Below, in pieces: positions 1 through 4,483 of a stretch of 5,589 nt of DNA; within the stretch, counting starts at the first letter, position 1, and the number at the start of each line of letters is the position of its first letter. Under the pieces are notes generated by a model. The model ran no database searches, was not told the DNA's origin, and was given only the letters and a program-made list of their open reading frames with translations. The stretch lies in the NCBI GenBank assembly GCA_019454665.1, contig JACFNW010000168.1:1-5589 (forward strand). Reading direction: 5' to 3'. Source of the DNA: Fimbriimonadaceae bacterium (GTDB lineage: Bacteria > Armatimonadota > Fimbriimonadia > Fimbriimonadales > Fimbriimonadaceae). The position numbers and the translations under genes were made by a program.

Positions 1-1545
1 AAGGTCATTCAGGCAGGGAAGCAGGTGGCCGTGCTGTGCCCGACGACGATCCTCAGCGAGCAGCACTACCGCAACTTCGAGGAGCGGTTGGGGCCGTTCG
101 GCACCAAGCTCGCCCTGCTCAACCGCTTCCAAACGGGCAGGGAGCGCACCGAGACTCTGCAGCGCGTGAAGGACGGCGACATCGAGATCGTCATCGGCAC
201 CCACGCCCTGCTCTCGAAAGAAATCGCGTTCAAAAACTTAGGAATCCTGATCATTGACGAAGAGCACAAGTTCGGCGTCAAACAGAAGGAGTTGCTCAAG
301 GAACTGCGCGTGAATGTAGACGTCCTGACGCTCTCCGCCACGCCCATTCCACGCACGTTGAGCATGGCGCTCATGGACATCCGCGAGATGTCGCTGATCA
401 CCGATCCGCCCCCGGGGCGGCTGCCGATCCGGACGTTCTTGCGCCCCTACAGCAAGGAAGTCGTTAGGGAGGCTATCCTTCGCGAGCTTGCAAGAGGGGG
501 GCAGGTGTACTACGTCTACAACCGCGTCCAGGGCATCGAACATGTCGCGGAAAGGCTGGCCAAGATGGTCCCGATGGCCCGTATCGGCGTGGGCCACGGG
601 CAGATGAACGAGAAGGAACTGGAGCCGATCATGGTCGGCTTCGTCAAGGGCGAACTCGACATCCTGCTTTCGACAACGATCATCGAGAGCGGCCTCGACA
701 TCCCCAACGCGAATACGTTGATCGTCGAAGACGCCGACCGGTTGGGCTTGGCGCAGCTCTATCAGTTGCGCGGCCGCGTCGGCCGCTCGGACGTGCAAGC
801 CTACGCCTACCTGCTGTACCAGTCGGCGAAGGAACTCACCGAGAACGCCCTCTCGCGGCTTCAGGCGTTGCAGGAGTTCTCGTCGCTGGGCGCGGGCTAT
901 TCGCTGGCGTTCCGCGACCTGCAAATTCGCGGCGCGGGCGAGTTGCTGGGCGCGAAGCAGCACGGCACGATGGCCACGGTGGGCTACGAGCTTTATACGC
1001 AACTCATCGCGGAGCAGGTGGCCGCCCTCAAGAACGCCGCCGACGGCGTGGTGGAGGAAGTCAAGGACCCCCTGGAGTCGCTGACCCCGCTGCCCGTGTT
1101 CGACCTGCCCGTGACGGCCTTCGTGCCCGAGTGGTATGTGCAGGATCAGGCGCAGCGTCTCTACGTCTACCAGCAGATGATGAGCTCGCGGGACCTGGAT
1201 CGCTTGGCCGAGGTGCAAGCGGAGGTCGAGGACCGGTACGGCCAGGCGCCCGCCGAGGTGGCCCGGGCGTTCGCGGTCATGCGCGTCCGCATGCGCGGCC
1301 GAGACGCAGGGTTCGAGAAGGTGGATGGCAGCCAGGGGCGTTTGGCGGTGACGTTCAAGGACCGCACCAAGGTGCCGCCGCGCATCATCAGCCTGCTCAA
1401 TCGTCGGTACAAGCCGTGCTACCTGACGCGGGACGTGTTCGTGTGGCCGTTCACGGGCGATGCGCTCTCGGCGTGCGAGCGGCTGCTGGACGAGTGGGAT
1501 GCGTGCATGGCCGAACTCGAGGCCGCTCGGGCCCTCCTGCCGTAA
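1..1545 (+). CDS. mfd: Transcription-repair coupling factor Mfd, C-terminal part (5' end outside window)
   Basis: Mfd is an ATP-driven DNA translocase. It removes RNA polymerase stalled at DNA lesions and recruits UvrA for nucleotide excision repair. The reading frame is open from base 1, so the gene starts upstream. The 514 codons visible are roughly the last 45% of a typical protein of about 1,150 residues. Counting codons from base 1, I see the superfamily 2 motif Ia region VLCPTTIL (about 11-18), the DEEH Walker B box (86-89), SATPIPRT motif III (112-119), TTIIESGLDIPNANT motif V (225-239) and QLRGRVGR motif VI (255-262). These are followed by the Mfd/RecG translocation segment with GAGELLG (311-317) and the C-terminal TRCF domain beginning near codon 360. 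The TRCF domain and the spacing of the motifs favour Mfd over RecG. The Walker A motif, the polymerase-interaction domain and the UvrB-like N-terminus lie outside the window. The gene ends with TAA, and no terminator is visible after it, so readthrough into rplJL is possible. Confidence 0.97.
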   Translation, partial: KVIQAGKQVAVLCPTTILSEQHYRNFEERLGPFGTKLALLNRFQTGRERTETLQRVKDGDIEIVIGTHALLSKEIAFKNLGILIIDEEHKFGVKQKELLKELRVNVDVLTLSATPIPRTLSMALMDIREMSLITDPPPGRLPIRTFLRPYSKEVVREAILRELARGGQVYYVYNRVQGIEHVAERLAKMVPMARIGVGHGQMNEKELEPIMVGFVKGELDILLSTTIIESGLDIPNANTLIVEDADRLGLAQLYQLRGRVGRSDVQAYAYLLYQSAKELTENALSRLQALQEFSSLGAGYSLAFRDLQIRGAGELLGAKQHGTMATVGYELYTQLIAEQVAALKNAADGVVEEVKDPLESLTPLPVFDLPVTAFVPEWYVQDQAQRLYVYQQMMSSRDLDRLAEVQAEVEDRYGQAPAEVARAFAVMRVRMRGRDAGFEKVDGSQGRLAVTFKDRTKVPPRIISLLNRRYKPCYLTRDVFVWPFTGDALSACERLLDEWDACMAELEAARALLP

Positions 1546-1561
1546 GCCCTGGAGAGGCTTG

Positions 1562-1570
1562 TGGTATAGT
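1562..1570 (+). promoter_or_regulatory. Candidate extended -10 promoter for rplJL
   Basis: The bases TGGTATAGT form a TG-N extended -10 element with the hexamer TATAGT (1565-1570), five of six matches to TATAAT. It lies 17 bases after the mfd stop codon. No TTGACA-like -35 box is found at 15-18 bp spacing, which is tolerated for extended -10 promoters. Transcription would begin near 1577, just before the L10 leader element at 1582. That arrangement supports this site as the start of a separate rplJL transcript. The call rests on the motif and its position only. Confidence 0.55.
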
Positions 1571-1581
1571 TTCGGTCAGAA

Positions 1582-1650
1582 CTCCGTAGACAGCGGGTGG
1601 CGCGGCGATGCCGAGCCAGAATGGGCCATTCGGTCCGCCTGCCGAGGGGC
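1582..1650 (+). ncRNA. Ribosomal protein L10 leader (autoregulatory mRNA element)
   Basis: This is a cis-acting leader that binds the L10-(L7/L12) stalk complex so that excess stalk protein shuts off its own operon. Two blocks match the conserved L10 leader as I remember it: CCGTAGACAGCGGGTGG (1584-1600) and CCGCCTGCCGAGG (1635-1647). They fold together. CGGGUGG (1594-1600) pairs with CCGCCUG (1635-1641) over seven base pairs including two G-U pairs. CUCC (1582-1585) pairs with GGGG (1646-1649). Between the helices is the asymmetric internal loop GUAGACAG/CCGA, which fits the kink-turn expected of the L10 site. CCGA (1611-1614) and UCGG (1630-1633) can extend the apical part. The element lies at the expected place, upstream of rplJ and just after a candidate promoter. 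The pairing is seen directly; the family assignment comes from recalled consensus and position, without a covariance-model search. Confidence 0.78.
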
Positions 1651-1670
1651 GCAACAAGAAGAACGGTTTT

Positions 1671-1732
1671 CGGGGCCCGACGGCCCCGCGGTCGGGATTC
1701 GCGCCTGTCGGCGCGGGTCCCGATTTTGCTTT
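1671..1732 (+). terminator. Attenuator (intrinsic terminator hairpin) in the rplJL leader
   Basis: Bases 1692-1705 pair with 1710-1723 as an uninterrupted 14-bp stem (two G-U pairs) closed by the loop UGUC. The stem is followed by UUUUGCUUU (1724-1732), which makes it a good intrinsic terminator even though GC interrupts the U tract. It ends 34 bases before the rplJ start codon, so it would act on the rplJL transcript, not on mfd. A smaller hairpin sits just upstream, where CGGGGCC (1671-1677) pairs with GGCCCCG (1682-1688). Two competing pairings are possible. CCCGAC (1676-1681) can pair with GUCGGG (1691-1696), which would break the lower terminator stem. CCGAGGGGC (1642-1650) can pair with GCCCCGCGG (1683-1691), eight of nine positions, which would use the 3' strand of the L10 site. 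The switching model is inference, resting on known L10-dependent attenuation of rplJL in Bacillus subtilis. Confidence 0.72.
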
Positions 1733-1766
1733 GAACCCGAGGTCGGCGGAGTCTGGAATACCGCCA

Positions 1767-2294
1767 ATGCCGACAACCCACAAAGCCCAAATCATCGAAC
1801 AGGCCCAGGAATGGTACGGCAAGTCCGTGGGCGTTTTGTTCGCGGACTATCGCGGGCTGAGCGTGAAGCAGATCCAAGCGATCCGCGCCCAGCTCAAGGA
1901 AAAGGGCGGCGACATGCACGTCATCAAGAACACCCTGTTCAAGCGGGCCGCCGGAGACGACGCCGCAAAGATCAAGGATGAATTGTTGCACGGGCCGACC
2001 GCCGTCACCTTCGTCTACCAGAACGAGTCCGAGTGCGCCAAGGCGCTCGTGGACTTCGCCAAATCGAGCAAGAAACTCGTCGTCAAAGGCGGGTTCTTCG
2101 CCGGCAAGTGCTTCAACGAGGCCGAGGTCGAGAGCCTTTCCAAGCTCCCCTCGCGCGACGTTCTCATCGCTCAGGTCATCGGCACCATCGCAGCGCCGCT
2201 CTCGAACCTGGTCGGAACCGTCGAGGCGATCTACGCCCAACCGATCCGCACTGTCTACGCCGTGGCCGACAAAGCCAACGAAGAATCCGCGTAA
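1767..2294 (+). CDS. rplJ: 50S ribosomal protein L10
   Basis: L10 anchors L7/L12 dimers to the large ribosomal subunit. It forms the base of the stalk that recruits translational GTPases, and it represses its own operon by binding the leader RNA. The product is 175 residues, the usual length. The N-terminal rRNA-binding domain shows the family pattern: MPTTHKAQIIEQ, FADYRGLSVKQI (about 25-36) and VIKNTLFKRA (about 52-61). LPSRDVLIAQVIG follows later. The C-terminal helix that carries L12 dimers (roughly residues 130-175) ends in DKANEESA. I chose the ATG at 1767 because the match to L10 begins there. An in-frame ATG at 1608 would add 53 residues encoded by the L10 leader and attenuator, which do not look like L10. 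The ribosome binding site is weak: GGAG at 1748-1751 is 15 bases away and GGA at 1755-1757 is nine. The rplL gene follows after 21 bases. Neither rplK-rplA upstream nor rpoB downstream is present. Confidence 0.97.
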   Translation: MPTTHKAQIIEQAQEWYGKSVGVLFADYRGLSVKQIQAIRAQLKEKGGDMHVIKNTLFKRAAGDDAAKIKDELLHGPTAVTFVYQNESECAKALVDFAKSSKKLVVKGGFFAGKCFNEAEVESLSKLPSRDVLIAQVIGTIAAPLSNLVGTVEAIYAQPIRTVYAVADKANEESA

Positions 2295-2315
2295 CCCCGA
2301 AACCAACGAATCACC

Positions 2316-2702
2316 ATGTCGAAAATCGCAAGCATCGTCGAAGACATCGCCGGCCTCACGGCGATCGAACTCTCTGAACTCAAGACCGCTCTCGAAGACA
2401 AGTTCGGCGTCACCGCCGCAGCGCCCATGATGGGCATGCCGATGATGATGGGCGGCGGCGCTGCCGAAGCCGCGCCCGCCGAAGAAGAGAAGACCGAGTT
2501 CGACGTCGTCCTCACCGAGGCCGGCGCGAACAAGCTCCAGGTCATCAAGGTCGTGCGCGAAGTCACCGGTCTGGGCCTCAAGGAAGCCAAGGACCTCGTG
2601 GACGGCGCTCCCAACAAGGTCAAGGAAGGCGCCTCTAAGGCCGACGCCGAAGACCTCAAGAAGAAGATCGAAGAAGCCGGCGGCAAAGTCGAGCTCAAGT
2701 AG
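2316..2702 (+). CDS. rplL: 50S ribosomal protein L7/L12
   Basis: L7/L12 is the multicopy stalk protein whose C-terminal domain contacts initiation and elongation factors and stimulates their GTPase activity. The product has 128 residues, slightly longer than typical. Residues 1-32 are the dimerisation and L10-binding domain. Residues about 33-58 are the flexible hinge. From EFDVVL (61-66) onward is the C-terminal domain, with the conserved [21 protein letters not shown] (73-93) and the terminal [13 protein letters not shown]. The hinge is unusual: [12 protein letters not shown] (37-48) is rich in methionine and glycine where many homologues have alanine and proline. No Shine-Dalgarno sequence exists in the 21 bases between rplJ and this ATG, so initiation probably depends on coupling to rplJ or on SD-independent initiation. 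Expression is expected to follow the L10 leader control upstream of rplJ. The high copy need of L12 relative to L10 is not explained by any visible internal promoter. Confidence 0.98.
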   Translation: MSKIASIVEDIAGLTAIELSELKTALEDKFGVTAAAPMMGMPMMMGGGAAEAAPAEEEKTEFDVVLTEAGANKLQVIKVVREVTGLGLKEAKDLVDGAPNKVKEGASKADAEDLKKKIEEAGGKVELK

Positions 2703-2722
2703 TCTCCTTCCCAAGCTGCGAA

Positions 2723-2754
2723 CTGGAGGGACACACGCCGCGGTGTCCCTCCAG
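2723..2754. terminator. Perfect 12-bp inverted repeat between convergent genes, probable bidirectional terminator
   Basis: CTGGAGGGACAC (2723-2734) pairs perfectly with GTGTCCCTCCAG (2743-2754) around an eight-base loop. It starts 20 bases after the rplL stop codon and ends 23 bases before the stop codon of the minus-strand reductase gene, so it could serve both transcripts. Neither strand has a U tract after the stem. It may therefore work as a stem-only terminator, need Rho, or act mainly as a 3'-end stabiliser. The pairing is certain; the function is inferred from position. Confidence 0.68.
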
Positions 2755-2777
2755 CGCGGGCCTCGGGCGCCCCACGG

Positions 2778-3623
2778 CTAACGGGAGGCGCGCCCAAACC
2801 AAGCGGCCAACGCCCCATCTAAATCTCGGAAAGGCCATCCAAACGCCGACACCGACGAGGAATCCAGGGCGCTGTATGCGGGCCGATGGGCGGCGGTCGG
2901 CCAGTCCGATGTCGCGATCGGTTGCACCTCTACGTCGAGTCCGCAAGCCCGCACCGCGCGCACGGCGAACGCGTGCCAGGTGAGGACCTCGGGGCCAGCC
3001 GCATGATAGAGTCCCGGCGCGGCATTCTGAGCCACCATCTCGACCAGCAAGCGAGCCAAATCCGGGGCATACGTCGGCGTGCCAACCTGATCGGCGACCA
3101 CGCGAAGCGGCTTGCCCGCGCGCGCTGCCCGAACGATCGCTCCCGGGAATCCGCCGCCCCGCTCGGGGCCGAACAGCCAAGACGTGCGTACCACGATGCC
3201 GCCCGAACCCAAGACGGGCCCCTCGCCTTCCAGCTTCGATTCCCCATAGACCGACAGCGGATGGGTTGGATCGCCAGTTCGGTAGGGTTCCGAAGCAGTT
3301 CCGTCGAAAACAAAGTCGGTCGAGACATGAACCAGGCGGCTGCCCGCTTGCAGACACGCCGCCGCGAGGTAGGCCGGACCGAGCGCATTCATCGCCAGCG
3401 CCTCGTCTCGTTCGGTTTCCGCACGATCCACCGCGGTGTACGCCGCGCAGTTGATGCAGGCGTCGAACTTCGGCTCCGCGACCGCAATCTGGGCGACGGA
3501 GACGGGGTCGGTCAGGTCGAACTCGCCACGAGAGGGAGCCCAAACCTCCCAACCGCGCGAGGTCGCCTCGCGAACGACCTCGCAGCCCAGCATGCCCGAG
3601 CCACCGACGACGCAGACCCTCAC
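2778..3623 (-). CDS. rfbD: dTDP-4-dehydrorhamnose reductase-like protein (RmlD/RfbD family)
   Basis: RmlD reduces dTDP-4-dehydro-L-rhamnose to dTDP-L-rhamnose with NAD(P)H. This is the last step in making the rhamnose donor for cell-surface polysaccharides, and it occurs in the cytoplasm. The 281-residue product is of normal length for this extended short-chain dehydrogenase. It shows the N-terminal Rossmann motif GGSGMLG (7-13), INCAAYTAVDRAE (57-69), STDFVFDG (101-108), the catalytic YGESK (Tyr126, Lys130), RTSWLFG (146-152), DQVGTPTYAPDLA (178-190) and the substrate-binding RPAYSALDS (247-255). The start is GTG at 3623-3621, overlapping the TGA of the upstream oxygenase gene by four bases, so translation is probably coupled. 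The partner genes rmlA, rmlB and rmlC are not in the window. The exact substrate is therefore less sure than the family, and another nucleotide-sugar reductase role remains possible. Confidence 0.9.
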   Translation of the reverse strand: MRVCVVGGSGMLGCEVVREATSRGWEVWAPSRGEFDLTDPVSVAQIAVAEPKFDACINCAAYTAVDRAETERDEALAMNALGPAYLAAACLQAGSRLVHVSTDFVFDGTASEPYRTGDPTHPLSVYGESKLEGEGPVLGSGGIVVRTSWLFGPERGGGFPGAIVRAARAGKPLRVVADQVGTPTYAPDLARLLVEMVAQNAAPGLYHAAGPEVLTWHAFAVRAVRACGLDVEVQPIATSDWPTAAHRPAYSALDSSSVSAFGWPFRDLDGALAAWFGRASR

Positions 3624-4408
3624 GACTTGGTCTGGGCCCGCGCTTCGCGCGCCGTCTGCTTCAGCTCGTTCCAGGGGAAGCGCCGCTCGCCGGGGTACGG
3701 CTTGCCGGGGGCGCCCGCACCCATGATGTAGGCCCTGCGCGGCATGGGGCTATGGTTCGGCCCCGCGTAGTGCAACGTGCGGTTGTGGTGGAACGTCGCC
3801 CCCCCGGCGGGCAGCGGACATGCTACGGCGCCCGAAACATCGGCGCCCTCGACCTCCAGGCCGTGGATGCGCGGATCGTGGTTGATCGAATGGTGGGGAA
3901 GGACTTCCATGCGATGCGAGCCGGGGACGAACCAGAGGCACCCGTTCTCAAGCGTCGCGGGCTGGAAGGGCACCCAAATGCTCAACGAGTTGTACAGCCA
4001 CTTGGGGTCCCAATACGCCTCGTCCTGGTGCCAAGGCGTCTCGGCGCCGTGGAAGGGGGGCTTGAAGATCGCATGGTCGCCGCCGACTCCGGCTTCGGGG
4101 CCGAGCAGCTGCTTGACCATCGCGTCGGCATTGATCCGCAGTTGCGTGTCGAGCAGTTCGGGCGCGTACTGCGATGGGCCGAGAATCTGCGGCAGCGAGG
4201 CCTCTTTGCCCTCCTCGTCGGTCCCCGCAAGGTCGAACTGGTCGCCCTTCTCGCGTCCCGCACGGCTGGCGAACAGACGGTCGTACACGTCGCACAGCCG
4301 CTCCACTTCCTCGGGCGTGGTGATCGCGGGAATGGACAGGTAGCCGTGTTCGTGGTAGAAGGCGATCTGGTCGTCGGTGAGCAGAATGGTGGGCTCGCGT
4401 TGCGCCAT
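3620..4408 (-). CDS. Phytanoyl-CoA dioxygenase (PhyH) family Fe(II)/2-oxoglutarate oxygenase
   Basis: Members of this family use Fe(II) and 2-oxoglutarate to hydroxylate small molecules or lipid substrates. The bacterial members are diverse and mostly uncharacterised, so no substrate can be named. The product is 262 residues with no signal peptide or membrane segment. Its N-terminus LTDDQIAFYHEHGYLSIP (10-27) is the typical PhyH opening. The iron ligands are His127 and Asp129 in PWHQDEAYW, and probably His213 in TLHYAGPNHS. Arg224 or Arg225 in PMPRRAYIM is the likely 2-oxoglutarate carboxylate contact. LENGCLWFVPGSHR (153-166) is the conserved cupin-core segment. All expected catalytic residues are present, so the enzyme looks intact. 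It is the promoter-proximal gene of a two-gene operon with the overlapping rfbD-like gene, and it is divergent from araB. A role in modifying a sugar or surface lipid would fit the neighbours, but that is speculation. Confidence 0.92.
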   Translation of the reverse strand: MAQREPTILLTDDQIAFYHEHGYLSIPAITTPEEVERLCDVYDRLFASRAGREKGDQFDLAGTDEEGKEASLPQILGPSQYAPELLDTQLRINADAMVKQLLGPEAGVGGDHAIFKPPFHGAETPWHQDEAYWDPKWLYNSLSIWVPFQPATLENGCLWFVPGSHRMEVLPHHSINHDPRIHGLEVEGADVSGAVACPLPAGGATFHHNRTLHYAGPNHSPMPRRAYIMGAGAPGKPYPGERRFPWNELKQTAREARAQTKS

Positions 4409-4417
4409 GGCAGCTTC

Positions 4418-4423
4418 ATTCTA
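4418..4423 (-). promoter_or_regulatory. Candidate -10 box for the oxygenase-rfbD operon, implying a very short leader
   Basis: Read on the minus strand, the hexamer is TAGAAT, five of six matches to TATAAT. Nine bases separate it from the oxygenase ATG at 4408. Transcription would begin only a few bases before, or at, the start codon, giving a leaderless or nearly leaderless mRNA. There is no recognisable -35 hexamer at 17 bp spacing and no Shine-Dalgarno sequence before the ATG, which fits leaderless initiation. A chance hexamer cannot be excluded. Confidence 0.4.
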
Positions 4424-4463
4424 CGCCCGCCAAAGGACTCCTTGGAGCAGGAGTCGAAGGGCG
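4424..4463. promoter_or_regulatory. Nested inverted repeats in the divergent oxygenase/araB intergenic region
   Basis: GACTCC (4436-4441) is repeated inverted as GGAGTC (4450-4455) around eight bases. An outer pair, CGCCC (4424-4428) and GGGCG (4459-4463), flanks it. Within it lies the short palindrome CTCCTTGGAG (4438-4447). The region lies between two divergent starts and directly upstream of the candidate -10 box of the minus-strand operon, a normal place for an operator. It could bind a sugar-responsive regulator, but the arms are short and GC-rich and may be chance. No AraC- or GntR-type regulator gene is in the window. Confidence 0.35.
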
Positions 4464-4483
4464 GATCGCGAACTTGTGGGACG

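Noticed and set aside
238..1218. A 326-codon open frame on the minus strand inside mfd
   Set aside because: It is fully antisense to conserved Mfd helicase motifs. Its His-, Arg- and Leu-rich composition is typical of a shadow frame.
1608..1766. An in-frame ATG at 1608 that would extend L10 by 53 residues
   Set aside because: The extra residues are encoded by the leader helix and attenuator hairpin, are rich in Gly, Pro and Arg, and do not resemble L10. The family match begins at the ATG at 1767.
1419..2714. A 431-codon open frame on the minus strand across rplJ and rplL
   Set aside because: It is antisense to two certain ribosomal protein genes, has the biased composition of a mirrored GC-rich coding frame, and matches no family I recognise.
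2886..3731. A 281-codon plus-strand open frame across the rfbD-like gene
   Set aside because: The opposite strand encodes a complete RmlD with Rossmann and catalytic motifs. The plus-strand frame has no recognisable domain and crosses into the oxygenase gene.
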